Source: Typhlomys cinereus
Lineage: Eukaryota > Chordata > Mammalia > Rodentia > Platacanthomyidae
DNA: 64,000 nucleotides
Reading direction: 5' to 3'
NCBI GenBank assembly: GCA_023101885.1
Contig: JALPQD010000214.1
Span: forward strand, 2,480,001-2,544,000
Every line of letters begins with the position of its first letter. Position 1 is the stretch's first letter. This document shows positions 25,197 through 37,254 of this stretch, piece after piece. Both the position numbers and the translations under genes were made by a program. The notes under the pieces are model-generated. The model had not been told where the DNA came from and ran no database searches. It worked only from the letters and a program-made list of their open reading frames with translations.

Positions 25197-25487
25197 GGGC
25201 TGGAGAGATGGCTCAGAGAGTGAGACTCTTGCCATGCAAGCAGAAGGTCCTGAGTCTGGATCCAGGTCCCACATAAAAATGCCAGGTGGAAACAGTAGTG
25301 ACCTGCACTTCTGGCTCTGGTGGACAGAGACTGGGAAATCCCAGAACAAAGCAATAGGAGGTAGAAGCAATACAGGATGATTCCTGAAGTTACCCTTGGT
25401 CTTCCACAGGGATACACAGTGCCCTCTGAAACACACACACATGCGTACACACACACACACACACACAAACACACATACACACACAGT
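25197..25487 (+). mobile_element. B2-like SINE with (CA)n tail
   Basis: GGCTGGAGAGATGGCTCAGAG head, CTGAGTCTGGATCCAGG B box, GCCAGGTGGAAACAG and GACTGGGAAATCCCAG body, then a CA-rich tail at 25430-25486. Good reference copy of the family. Confidence 0.9.
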
Positions 25488-26165
25488 AAATCAGTAAAAT
25501 AAATAACAAAAATATAAATGCTAAAAAGGAGATAATCTACCAAATTTTGTAAAAATCCATATTGCTAAGAAGTTGTTGCTACAATTATTCGGTTTCTGTC
25601 TTTACTTGGACTTATATCAATAGGTAAGCACACAAAAGTAATCATTTTCTTTCTGTAACTAAACTGAAAAAAATTCTATAGGTATATGTCACCAAAATAT
25701 TTGTGTGCAAGCACGGCACTGTGCCAACAATAAAAGTACTGAAAACATTTCATGTGTACCATTTAACCTACTGGACATTTTCCATATACTTTTATACAGT
25801 ATACGCTGAGACCAAAATATTATATAATATGTTAATATAGAACCACACACACAATAACAACAGAATAAATCAACTTTAAAGTTTATCACTCTATGTCTTA
25901 AAAACAATTCAGTTAAATCATTGTCTATTAAAAGATAATTAACTAAACAATGTATTCTATTAGCCTTCAACTGCGAGAGGATTAATTTTCCAGAGTATTT
26001 TAAAAACATTTTAAAGTTATTTAAAATGTTAGACAGTGAAAAGATTGTGACAGCCAAAATGAGAGCCAAATTTACAGAGGAGTATTACAATAATAATTCT
26101 CCGATTCGAAAGAAAGCAATTCTATGTTTAAGAGGCGAAACACACAATTTAAGATGTTTGCGTAT
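25488..26165. other. Intronic sequence, nothing recognised
   Basis: The 126-codon - strand open frame at 25689-26069 has no splice or start logic and no recognisable domain; not called. Confidence 0.45.
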
Positions 26166-26436
26166 GTATACGAATGTGTGCAGGCACCCATGACCACACA
26201 AGCTCACAGAGCACAAGGAACATGCCGGGATCCCTTGAGACAGGGTCTTTCACTGAACCTGGAGTTCAGCTGGTGACCAGCAAGCCCCAGAGATACTTCA
26301 GTCTTCAGATGCAGCCCACACCCCCATCCAGATTTGCACTTCCAATCCTGAAAGGCAAAGCCAAGGAAATCTCAGAGCAAAGTAGTAAGGAACTAGAACA
26401 ATCCAAGATGATTCTGGATGTCACTATTGGGCACAC

Positions 26437-26475
<39 letters not shown>

Positions 26476-26535
26476 AAGTGCCACTAATATCTTAGAATTA
26501 AAACTGATGATATGGTAAAAAAAAAAAAAAAGAAA
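26166..26535 (+). mobile_element. Rodent repeat fragment joined to B2-like SINE 3' half
   Basis: 26180-26320 carries GAGACAGGGTCTTTCACTGAACC, GGAGTTCAGC and AGCAAGCCCCAGAGAT, a common rodent repeat. 26330-26472 is the B2-like body 3' half (GGAAATCTCAGAGCAAAG, CAAGATGATTCTGGATG) with a CA tail, then an A run at 26517-26531. Confidence 0.65.
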
Positions 26536-27454
26536 CATGCAAACCTTTTTCTGGCTCTTTGAAATACATTATCATTATCATAGTCACCATACTGTGCAAC
26601 AGCACACCAAAACTTTTTATCTCTTTTCATGTACCAGTTAAACAAATTTAACTAAAAAAAATTTAAATGCTGATAATGTGACTTTAAAAAATGACAGAAT
26701 GTAAGCTTCATGACTAAAAAGATAGTCCCTGAAATCTGGTTATCCAGGCCAACTCAAAAATGCTTCACATAAGGTAGAGGAACCTGGAAAATGAAGTCCA
26801 TCTTTTATATACATGGTGATTGTACCACATTATCTACAAGGTTATTCTGAGTATTCTATGCACATTAATTCATTCAATTCCTCCAATAACAACATTGGAT
26901 TGATAACACATTCTGTGACCCCACAAAGTTTAAATAACTTCTGATAGAAACCCTAGTAATCTGTGGGGCTGGAAGTCAGCCATAGGCTTTGGCTCCAGAG
27001 TCAGTACCCTTATCTGTACTTCACTATACAGCTCTTAAGAGCTCCTGAGAAAGAACCACAAAGAGAAGATAGAGTTAAACAGAGAGCATCAGCAGAGGAG
27101 CTGCAGGACGAGAGGCCCCAGGTGGCACTAAGGACCCTGTTTTGTGAAGTATAGTATCACCTACACTGAAAATTATTTTGTTTTTCTAGAATGATGACTG
27201 AAATGATTCCTTAACATAATGTCAAACTGCTAGACATATAGTCCTGGGTACAGTAATCAATTCTGCTCAGTTCAAGATGGTCCTGGGGAAATTTGCTCAC
27301 AACACAGCATGTCAGCCGCCTTTGAGAAAATGTACCATTAATGTTTAGATGTATTAGACAGAGCAGCTGCTACTGCACAAGTATATTAGAGTAAGTCAGT
27401 CTTACAAATTCCCTCATGAAATGGAAAATCTGGAAGTCATTGAGACTTTGGAAA
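26536..27454. other. Intronic sequence, nothing recognised
   Basis: No repeat or gene that I can support. Confidence 0.45.
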
Positions 27455-27579
27455 CTCAGTAAGAATTCTTTTTTTTTTTTTTTTTTTTCCCGGTGCTGGG
27501 GACCGAACCCAGGGCCTCGCGCTTGCTAGGCAAGCGCTCTACCACTGAGCTAAATCCCCAACCCTCAGTAAGAATTCTT
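27455..27579 (-). mobile_element. Young ID (BC1-type) SINE with 16-bp target-site duplications
   Basis: Body 27471-27563 on the - strand: GGGTTGGGGATTTAGCTCAG, a GTGGTAGAGCGC A-box region, CTTGCCTAGCAAGCGC, then GGTTCGGTCCCCAGC (B box) and an A tail. Flanking copies of CTCAGTAAGAATTCTT at 27455-27470 and 27564-27579 are identical. Both internal pol III promoter boxes look intact. Confidence 0.97.
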
Positions 27580-27860
27580 AAGCTTCAAACCTCCTGGAAA
27601 AGGAAAGGTCCACAGCAGATAAATTTTACCTACATAGACAGGAAGTTCTGGAAACTGCACCCCCACTGGGGTAGCCTAAGATAGTCAATAGAACATCTGA
27701 TCAAAGCTACGCGACCATAGAAACTGAAGAAAATCTTGGAAATCTTGGAAAAATCAGCACTAAAGACAATTTCACCTGTGGTTACGTACTATCTCTAAAA
27801 TATTTCATGGTGGCAAACTACAGAGGTAGAAGTTTAAAAAGATAACGTAAGAGTTACAAC

Positions 27861-28110
27861 ATTGGCTCAGTGAGTAAGGCATGCTCTGGCAAATATGAGA
27901 GCCTAAGTTTGAATCCCCAAACTTATGTAAAGTCAGATCCAGCAGCATGTGTGTAATCCCAGAGCTCCTACAAATTGGGAGGTGGAGACAGAAATATCCC
28001 CAGAAATTTGCAGATCAGAAAGCCCAGAACATACAGTGGCAAGCAACAAAAAGATCCTGCCTCACTCAGGGTGGAAGGCAAGAATCTATATCCAGGCTTG
28101 TCCTTGTCCT
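27861..28110 (+). mobile_element. ID/B1 fusion (B4-type) SINE
   Basis: Head TGGCTCAGTGAGTAAGGCATGC and GAATCCCC, followed by B1-like GTGTGTAATCCCAGAGC, TTGGGAGGTGGAGAC and GATCCTGCCTCACTC. Confidence 0.75.
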
Positions 28111-28249
28111 TTAGTCTCTACATGTTTGTCAAGGTGTGTATTTACAGGATGTTCATGTTCTCTCTCTATCCCCACCCCCCCATGCACACTAACACACTAC
28201 AGATGATAGGAAAAAAAAAAAAAAAAAAAACATGTATAAAAAGCTACTG

Positions 28250-28474
28250 AAGGGGCTGGAGAGATGGCTCAGGGGTTAAGACTGCCTCATAAGTAGAAGG
28301 TCCTGAGTTTGGATCCCAGGTCCACATAAAAAACACCAGCCTGAAATCGTGAAAGGCTGAACTTCCTGCCCTGGTGGGCGGAGCCTAGAAAATCTCAGAG
28401 TGAAGCAAGGAGGTAGGAGCAATCCAGGAGGATTCCCTAAGTCACCCTTGGGCCTCCATAGGGACATACAGTGC

Positions 28475-28514
<40 letters not shown>
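28250..28514 (+). mobile_element. B2-like SINE with (TC)n tail
   Basis: GGGGCTGGAGAGATGGCTCAGG head and GAGTTTGGATCCCAGG; body GGGCGGAGCCTAGAAAATC and CAATCCAGGAGGATTCC. Unlike its siblings, the tail is a CT microsatellite (28477-28514). An A run at 28210-28230 precedes it. Confidence 0.9.
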
Positions 28515-28517
<3 letters not shown>

Positions 28518-29520
28518 GTCAAACGAATGGACTCAATACATGTAAATCTGATGGAACTTGGCTGTGGAACATTTGATGATAAAGTTTACAAGCAAGATAA
28601 ACTATTCTGGCCTTCCAGAGATTAAGGTCAAGAAATGAAGGAGACCCATAATAAAATTTGAATTTGCCTAAAAATCATAATGACAAACACTAAGAAGGTA
28701 GAAACGCACACAAGCCAACTTTCTATTGACTATGTAAAGCTTAAAGGCAGGATTTTGGTTACTCTGCAACACTCTCTGGGGAGATAGCTTCCGGAAAGAG
28801 CATACCTGCACTGCAAAGGGATAAGAGGAATTTCCTTTTTTAAAATTCTCTTTAAAAATTTCCAAACATGCATCTATAAGCTCATACATTAGTGCAGTCT
28901 GTAACCAAAAGATCCCTACTCAATGGAAAATGGTCAATATAGAGAATCATAAGTGATCTCAAGGCAGAGACTAAATGACTGTGGAATATTCAACCATAAA
29001 TAGGACATTCAAAATTCTACCATTCCCTTAGCCCAATGCCTAGGGAATACCATGGAGTAGGGAACAAAAAGAATTTGAGAACTGGATTGAGGGTAAAAGG
29101 GAGGGGCAGCACCACCGAACAGTACCCTATAGACAGAAATCCACTGCATCTATGAATGTACAACTAAGTTTACCTATAAACAAACAACCTGCTCAAGGTT
29201 GGGCTAAGCATCAAGGCACAATGAATGAGGGAGAAACTTAGGTGACCCCACTGCTTTCAGAGTAAGCATAGATGGTTGAGGCTGGCCAGAGAAAGGGGGA
29301 GGGGGAGAGTCCCTTGTACATCAATGGTACTTTTACTGAAATACTGCTTTTATGCTGCATAGATATCCAGGCCCATTTCAGAACACCCAGGCCCATATCT
29401 GAACAGGCAGCATATATGGTACTCAAAGAGACAAAAACATAGGAAGGGACATTGGGATAGGAGGGAAGCTTGTTGGGAAGAAGAAAACTCTCAACGAAAT
29501 TTAAATTTAAAAGAGAAGGA
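28515..29520. other. Intronic sequence, nothing recognised
   Basis: 29000-29520 looks like a worn repeat (tandem-like CAGGCCCATNTC at about 29370-29405), family unknown. Confidence 0.4.
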
Positions 29521-29705
29521 CATGCTGGGGCTAGCAATGACTCAACAGGTAAGTTGAGCTGTTAAAGTTCATTTCCCAGAAATCATGGAAAGGTGGAAGA
29601 AGAAAACTGACTCCACAAAGTTGTTATCTGATATTAACACGTGTGCAGTAGCACACAGGCCCCTGTATACATACCATACAGACACACAAACACAAAAAAA
29701 TCCTT
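29521..29705 (+). mobile_element. B3/B2-type SINE
   Basis: GGGGCTAGCAATGACTCAAC, GGAAAGGTGGAAGAAG and CTGACTCCACAAAGTTG, then an A-rich tail. Confidence 0.65.
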
Positions 29706-30205
29706 TTTAAATATACACTGTATTTAAATGAAATATTTTTAAAGTTACCACAATCTTTCAATTAGTAGATAAAATTTAAAAGTCCTTTAAATCTTTAAAA
29801 TTAATTTTTTTATTTTGTAATAGAATAAAGTTTTCTTAACATTCAGGGCTATTTTTGCAAATTTAGACTTAAAAATCTATGTTACTGAGCAAACTGAAAG
29901 CTCAATTTACTTTCAGATGTTAATTTAAGAGGAAGCTGGGTATTACTGGTAAAACAGAATCTGAATTCATGAAGGATTCTTGAAGTTTGCCACATTTACA
30001 AATTCTAGTCTATCATATTTAATACTGGAAAAGTACAGCCAAACCAGTCTGTGGGAAGACACTGCCATGACAAGAGGACTCCATGTGATCGATGACTTTG
30101 AGATTTAAATTATACATACAAGCTCATCCTGAAGTTGCCAAAAGTCAATCATACAATTACTAAGTACTTTTGAAACAACTCATTTAATTATGATTTTGTT
30201 TCTTA

Positions 30206-30570
<365 letters not shown>

Positions 30571-30587
30571 CAATGCGCCCCCATTCC

Positions 30588-30675
30588 TCTTTGAGACAGC
30601 ATCTCACTATGGAGCCTAATCCAGCTTGTGTTCCTTCTGCCTCAGTCTCCTGAGCAATATGTAGACTACTTGGTA
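30588..30675 (-). mobile_element. B1-like SINE fragment
   Basis: TTGAGACAGCATCTCACTATGG and CTGCCTCAGTCTCCTGAG. The following 30676-31420 shows nothing recognised. Confidence 0.6.
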
Positions 30676-31420
30676 GGGCTCTTAATTTCCAAATCTGAAG
30701 ACACTTATGATTTACTAGCAGTTCCTAACTTCCCTTTCGGTCAGCAGTCCACTAACCCTGTCATCTTTTTACTATCTTTCCCCTGCTCTTAAGCCAACTG
30801 TAGTGATAAGTGTTTAGTCCATCACTCAGTTCGTTGGTTTTCTGTTGCCTCATTCTCATTTTGTGTTTTGCAAGACCACAATCCTTATCAAACTCTTATT
30901 AAATATGAAATCGAAGTGACTTTTTCAAGAAGCCCAAATTTTGGGGGCGTGTCTTACTTTCTTCTGAGCACTTCTCTTTCCCATCAAAAGTTTTAAAAAG
31001 TCTATAAGAAGGAATCTACAATCATTTCTCTTGGCAACTTTATTGCCAGATTTAAAACCATAAACCATCTCTAAATAGCAGAAAAATTAAAAATTAAGAC
31101 TCATAGGTTTACAGTCTAAAATTCTCTATGCAACCTCTTTCTGTTTCCAAAGATTCATAAAATCATCCAAGAAACTACTTCATGTAACATTAAAATCAAT
31201 AGGTTAACATCTGGATCTAAACTAATGAAAGAGCAAATGCTATTTTAAGGGAAAAATTAAAAAAAAAAAAAAAACCTGTCCAGGTTTCTGATCATGGCCG
31301 TAACTAGTTAAAGCCTCATAATACTAAAATTATTTTTAAAAAGTTTTCAAAACATCTTTTAACATTGGTTACCTGATTCAGATATTTAAGACTCTATCCA
31401 TCATGAAACTGTTCCTTGGA

Positions 31421-31740
31421 TGAGATGGCTGAGTGGTTAATGACTGCTGTGCAAACAAGAGAACCAGAATTCGAGTTCCCAGATCCCACATAAAAATATT
31501 AAGTGACTATGGAAGCATACCAGTAATTTCGAGACTTGGAATCTACAGACCATGCTGGCTGTATTACCCATGTATCAAAAAAATTCTGGGGTTGAATACA
31601 AAATCCTGCCTCAAAAAAATAAGAAAGAGTGATTGAACATGAGTCCTGGTACCACATGTACCTCCACATGCATGATACACATGTGCATAAGCACCAACAC
31701 ATATATATACACACACAAGCAAGCAGACACACAGGTATGT
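31421..31740 (+). mobile_element. B2/B4-type SINE composite
   Basis: GAGATGGCTGAGTGGTTAATGAC, GAGTTCCCAGATCCC, AAATCCTGCCTCAAAAAAAT and a tail with CATGCATGATACACATG. It explains the 163-codon - strand open frame partly overlapping it, which I do not call. Confidence 0.6.
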
Positions 31741-32150
31741 GTCCTACAAACACTACACATGAAAAGGGAAGAATATACAAATAAAAAAATAAAACTACAC
31801 CTTTCAACTCTCGTGCAGACCTCTGAGCTGGTAAAAGTACTGTATACAGTTCCCAATACAAATGTGCATTCTCAGGTTCATACACACACATCCTTACTAC
31901 CAACACCTTTGCACTTTCAAGCAGAGCAAAAACCTTTAGCAACATCTGGGATGAAAGGTGAGGACTGCTCACACACCACATTCTGCTCATAGTCCTTTCA
32001 AATAAAAATTAAGAGAAGGCAAAGAAAGGAAAAAAATCCTGGTGGCAGAAAGCAGTCCACATTTAATTTTCATAAAATCTAGCACAAGCCTGTAATGCCA
32101 GCATCCGGAGGCTAAAGGGACAACTATGGCAAGACAATTAACATAGGAGC

Positions 32151-32559
32151 TAAGGATGGATAGATGGGTGGAGGAATGGAAAGAAAGCAAGAGGAAGGAA
32201 AGAAGGAAGGAAGGGAGGGAGGGAGGGAGGGAGGGAGGGAGGGAGGGAGGGAGGGAGGAAGGAAGGAAGGAAGGAAGGAGGGAGGGAGGGAGGGAGGGAA
32301 GAGGGACAGAGGGAAGGAAGGAGGGAGGCAGGGAAGGAAAGAAGGGAGGCAGGGAAGGAGGGAGGCAGGGAAGAAGGGAAGGAAGGAGGGAGGGAAGGAG
32401 GGAAGGAAGGAGGGAGGAAAGGAAGGAGGCAGGGAGGGAAGGAAGGAAGGAGGCAGGGAGGGAGGGAGGGAAAGAAGAGAGGGGAGGGAGGGAGGGAGGA
32501 GAAGGAAGGAAGGAAGGAAGGAAGGAAGGAAGGAAGGAAGGAAGGAAGGAAGGAAGGAG
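32151..32559 (+). repeat. Polypurine tract, (GGGA)n and (GGAA)n blocks
   Basis: About 400 purine bases on the + strand: a (GGGA)n block (about 32207-32257), mixed blocks with GGCA interruptions, and a near-perfect (GGAA)n block (about 32503-32558). The UMAD1 transcript would carry (UUCC)n/(UCCC)n here, about 1.8 kb upstream of its coding exon. Long open frames are composition artefacts. Confidence 0.97.
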
Positions 32560-33965
32560 TAAATAAGATAAACTAAGATAAAAGGAAGCCCATTCGAGGA
32601 ACACAGTACCAGAAAAGAACTCATTGGTATTGATTCTCTTATTATTTTTTTTAATATTCTTTCTTGAAAACTAAAGAGTTCATATTCAAAGACAAGAGTA
32701 GAAGAGCATGGAGTACATTTCCTGGTATCACCCTTAGGTGTTCACATTTAGGAACACTCATATTCACCCACACATGGTATGCCTACCCTAATGCAAACAC
32801 ATACACATATACATAAAAAGAAAGAAAAAACTTTCTACCAAAATTGGCCATTGATACATGAAGCTGAATGAAGTAAAGGAATAGGAAGGCAACAGGACAC
32901 TTGAAAGAGCTGTACCGAAAGTATTACTAACTTTACTAAAATAACTACTAGGTGTTAATTTTCTACAAACAGAAGCTACCAGACAAAATCATTCAGCCCT
33001 TATAGAGAGTATATTCTAGGACCCATATTAGTAATAGTCAAGCAAGCAATCAAAAAGGAAGATCTAGGCAGGTACAGCCCCTGGACAAGGAGAACAAAGG
33101 GCAGAGGAGCTTAACCCAAGCAGAAAATGCACAGCACCTAAGGAACAGTCTCCAACTCAAAGTCCCTCCACTCCCTGCAAAGTCAATACAGTGGAACTGT
33201 AGAACTCACAACTCATTGCTTCTCTCCATTGCTGGGTGTGAGTGCTTTAGGACAACTTCGGACCAAGAAATGCCACATTTTGACCTGATAAAGTAAGTTT
33301 TGTACATGATCTAAACACGCTAAGCTTTGAGCCTAAGTCCATGAGTGAATGAGACAAGTGGAATGTTTGGTTGAGGTCAGTGATTCTTCCTGTGCATGAC
33401 AGAGCAAGAGCTGAACGTAGGTCAATTCTAAAGAGGACTGCACAGTATCTCATGCTGTCTACCAGCTTTTCAGAGACAAAGTTGGGCAGTTTCCACCACC
33501 ACCCCCCCCAACAAGTTAGAAGTGGCCACATGGCTTGTTCTATTCACTGCATCATATATGGTGGTGCTGCGATAAGTTTTTGTGGAAAAGAAGGAAGAGC
33601 AATCCTTTAAAAAGATGGATCAGATTCCTCAGAAAATAAATAGTAACATAATCACTTCATGTTTAGATACGTTTTATACAAAAGTTGACCAAACTCAGGA
33701 ATAGTGCAAGAAAAGAATGTATTTTTAATCCAAGTATTTTGTAAAGAAATGATAACTTATGTAATTAAATGAAGTGTTTAAGATTTTGTGATTTAAAATG
33801 TCACATTGAAGTTAATATAAAATACTGGCCAAGTGTAATATTATAACCATTGGAATCAAAATACAGAATAACAAAAACCCCATGTACATTAGAGAAAGGA
33901 CAATTTAGGTTCCAAGAATTGAAAAACTTTCAGGCACAGAAGGATCAGATAAAGAATAAAGCAAA
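32560..33965. other. Intronic sequence, nothing recognised
   Basis: A short C run at about 33502-33510. No repeat or gene that I can support. Confidence 0.45.
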
Positions 33966-34240
33966 GGGGGCTGAAGAAATGGCTCAGTGGTAAGAATGTT
34001 TGCTGCAAAAGCATGAGGACTGAGTTCAAATCTCTAGTATCCATGAAAAAGGCAAGTCTCATCACATGCATACCTTCAACATGCATGTGGGAGCACATCA
34101 TCAATGTGGGGGCACAAACAAGAGGATCTCTGAGATTTGTTGGCTGTCAGTCTAATTTCAAATTCAGCATGTGAAACCCTTTCTTTTTTTATATTAATAC
34201 ATTTTTTATTATTATTTCAGCTCATTGAAACCCTTTCTTA
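33966..34240 (+). mobile_element. B3/B2-type SINE
   Basis: GGGGGCTGAAGAAATGGCTCAG, AAAGCATGAGGACTGAGTTC, ATGTGGGGGCACAAACAAG. Interrupted near its end by a T-rich insertion (34190-34220) flanked by two copies of GAAACCCTTTCTT. Confidence 0.65.
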
Positions 34241-34935
34241 AGACAATAAAATGGGGGGAAAAAGGACAATAAGGTGGAAAGTGATAAGGTAGGGCACTTA
34301 TATCCTTCTCTCGTCCTATTTGTACCCATATGTGTAAACACACATATACACAAAGAGTAAGGCAGAGGAATCATTAAAAAGAAACTAAGAACTACCTGAG
34401 AATAACTAGCTTAATACCTTCTGGACACAGCCCTGAAACTTAGAGAAGTGTCAATCATTTTTTCCTATCATTCCACCAAAGTGACTACCACTTTAACCCC
34501 TGCTTGACTACAATTTACCTCTAGATGCTTTCAATAGGAACACACTTCCAATTTTCCAATAGAAGCTGTGGAATCCCCCTGTATGGTCGATACTACTGTT
34601 GACATTAATAATTCATCTCACTAGGTACCAAAACTGTCTAATCATACATAGGTCTCCTAAAAAATGAAAAGGCCATGTGTCAAGACATAAAATCTGCACT
34701 CAAACAACCTTTTTCTAATTTTATTTTCATGTCACTCAAAATCATACAATAACATAAAAATGTGCCCTGAGAGGGGGCTGGCCTCATGCTTATACTGCAA
34801 GTACTTTACCAGTTGAGTTATCTAAGAACTAAACCAGGTACACACAATAATTTACACTGTATATGTGAAAGGATTAAATGAAGGTCAAGTATTGTTTTAA
34901 ATTTACGCAGGTAATAAACAGGAATGCTGAATGTA

Positions 34936-35057
34936 TTTTCCCTTGAGATAGGCTCTGCTATGAAGCCCAGGCTAGCTTCACACAAGTAAGCCTCCTGCCT
35001 CAGCCTCTAGAATAGCAGGGACTGCATGTGTCCACTACCATGCATGGCTAAATCCTA
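34936..35057 (-). mobile_element. B1-like SINE
   Basis: GAAGCCCAGGCTAGCTTCAC, CTCCTGCCTCAGCCTC and GCAGGGACTGCATGTG, reverse of B1. 34241-34935 otherwise shows nothing beyond a worn SINE head at 34765-34830. Confidence 0.75.
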
Positions 35058-35094
35058 CAGGCACCAAAACCAATTGCTTTTCATCAATGAAGCA

Positions 35095-35265
35095 CCAAAA
35101 TCATGTGGTGTGGTACATGCCTGCAATTCCAGGCTTTGGAGTCAAACAGAGAAAAATCATAGTAAGTTGAAGGCCAGCATGGTCTATAGTGAGTTCCAGG
35201 CCAGAAAAGGCTACACAGTGAAACCCTGTCTCAAAAACTCAAATAAAAAAATAATTTAAAAAGAA
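35095..35265 (+). mobile_element. B1-like SINE
   Basis: GTGGTACATGCCTGCAATTCC, AAGGCCAGCATGGTCTATAG and GTGAAACCCTGTCTCAAAAAC. Inverted relative to its neighbour at 34936-35057, so the pair could pair in RNA. Confidence 0.8.
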
Positions 35266-35499
35266 AAACAGAGCACTTCACATAAGTCTTAAAACTTTTG
35301 GGATTCGTGTTGGGTTTTAACAAAGTTCATCTCAGGACTAGTCAAACACATTTCATTCCATTATGCCTTTATCAGCCCCCTTTCCAAACCTTGTTTCTCT
35401 GCGTTGTGAAGACATCGACTAATTTCATACCATCTATGTTCAAGACTTTGACTTAAGTCATATTACATAAACATGTATGAAGGGCTTAAGCCAAGTACA

Positions 35500-35757
35500 C
35501 TGTAAATATGGCTCTGACTTACTCCAGGGACCCAAATTGTAACCTAGGCCTACAACACTGTGAAAATCAAGAGCAGGAGAGATCTGTCAGCACTACTGTG
35601 CCATCTGAGCATGTGATGGTCCAAGCGCTGCCGCCTCTGGCCTGCATATCAGCGACTGGCGGACTTCGACGATTGCATGACTTCTACCTGGAGTTCCTAA
35701 GTATACTGCAGGCTGTTTTTTATAATTTCTTTACACTATTCAGTATTTTTAGATAGC
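35500..35757. other. Unexplained CpG-containing patch
   Basis: 35625-35690 holds several CpGs (AGCGCTGCCGCC, ATCAGCGACTGGCGGAC, TTCGACGATTGC) inside CpG-poor intron. An 82-codon + strand frame covers it without recognisable similarity. It could be a young repeat end, a retrocopy fragment or an intronic regulatory patch. Confidence 0.4.
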
Positions 35758-36284
35758 ATATAATGAACACATTTTATATCTTCAAAGAGGGGGAAAAAAC
35801 TAACAAAATTTCATCTTAAAAAATCCACTATTTGCCAGCTTGAATACTATAGCTTAGCTAATCTAGAACTCAATCCAGAATGACTCCTAGTCATCAGACA
35901 CAAATCTCAGCGCTACAGAGGGATAAAGAACTCATGTTCCAAGCCACAAATTGGGAGAAAACACCTTCAAACCATATACTTCAGTAAAGTTATAAAAATT
36001 AAATATTAGCATAATTAGTTATTACATAAGCATTTCAGGTCACACTTCTTTATTCAGAAAATTCACTTTTAAATCAATTTGTGTGTGATAGAGATATCTT
36101 TGTGTTGAAAGTGAAATGCCTCTTTTCTTTAAAACACAAGAGGGCAAATGTGTCCACCTTCTACATCTCAGGCAGACGTGCGTACAGCAGGGCTGGCCAG
36201 ATTGCTGCCAGTCAGGACAAACCATGCTGCTCTCAGGGGGACTGCAGGCTCCAGCATATGTATCTTTTCCCTTGTCATCGTTAG

Positions 36285-36715
36285 ATACAGGTGTCACTTG
36301 ACAGTTGAGGGTTTGAGCTCTGGGCACATTTGTGGAGAATTAGTGGTTGGGTTAAGCCCAGAACAAACCTGCAGGGGATTGTCTAGCTGATGGGGAAGGC
36401 CCAGCCTATTGTGGGTGAGACTAGGCCCTGAACAGGCGAATAAAATACTGAGAGCTGGCTGAGGAAGTTGGCATCCTTCTGTACACTTGGCCAGACATGC
36501 TAGTCTGGCAAGTAAGGATTGTCCATTTCTCAGCCATTATGTAGTGATGATGTGGCCAGTTCCTTCAGCCCTGGTGTTGGTGCAAGCTCTCCCGTCAAGC
36601 TGGACTATGCACTATAACCTGTAATCAATCGTAAGAGAATAAATTCCTTGTTCCCTTAAGCCATTTGATGGTCATTTATCGGCAACCATGCAGGCGAACT
36701 ACAACACTCCTATTA
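36285..36715 (+). mobile_element. Rodent interspersed repeat, family B, copy 1
   Basis: TTGAGCTCTGGGCACATTTG, GATGGGGAAGGCCCAGCC, CTTGGCCAGACATGC, GATGTGGCCAGTTCC and CCCTTAAGCCATTTGATGG follow in the same order at 37790-38215, with partial copies elsewhere. It resembles a rodent LTR-like repeat but I cannot name it. Confidence 0.75.
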
Positions 36716-36745
36716 ATCCAAATGTTTCTTTTTAGAAAATATTAC

Positions 36746-36809
36746 CTGTGATAAAGAGATTGAAGCAACAGAGCTTTCTAAATTTGGTTATCTCTTTGTC
36801 ATCAGATAC
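36746..36809 (-). other. UMAD1: Candidate alternative UMAD1 5' exon (64 bases)
   Basis: On the - strand an acceptor GCTTTTACTTTAG precedes the segment and ATCACAG|GTAATA follows. When joined to the coding exon at 30321, one frame is open through the junction and into the UMAD1 ATG: VSDDKEITKFRKLCC, then [14 protein letters not shown] directly before MFHFFRKP. No AUG lies in this frame in the segment. It could be a 5' UTR exon, part of an N-terminally extended isoform, or chance splice-like sequence. Confidence 0.35.
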
Positions 36810-37254
36810 CTAAAGTAAAAGCATCATAAGTAGTGAAAATTTCTACGTGATTTGAAATACTAGCCACCTACTATAGTGGGTAACATATGTATAATATATA
36901 CATTTCTTTCATATTTATGCCAAAATTCAGTAAGTATGCAAATTTCATATTCTGAAAAATTAAAATACTGGATAATGTTTAATCTTCTTTCTCTGCATGG
37001 TGGACTGTGAACTTCATGACCATTTAAATATAAAAAAATTTAGATTAAAGTTTACTAATTTCTACTGAGAAATGCCAAAATAGTATAGGCCTATGATCTA
37101 TCATTTTTATACCTTTAATTTAGACATAAGAATGCATTACCTAAAAGCATTAAAAATCAAGATATTTCAATAGAAAATATTTCAGAAATATCAATGAGAA
37201 TTCATAGTGCTCTGGTAGGCTTCAGAGAATAAAGCAGTTTTCCTTTTAACCTAC

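Noticed and set aside
25689..26069. 126-codon - strand open frame in AT-rich intron
   Set aside because: No similarity I recognise, no splice sites that would place it in UMAD1, and a composition expected of AT-rich DNA.
27471..27563. tRNA-Ala-like gene with A and B boxes
   Set aside because: It has the ID SINE body, a poly(A) tail and target-site duplications, so it is a retrotransposed element and not a tRNA gene.
31987..32624. 200-codon class open frames on both strands (Ser/Leu/Pro- or Arg/Glu/Gly/Lys-rich)
   Set aside because: Products of the (GGGA)n/(GGAA)n tract; overlapping frames on both strands have equal length.
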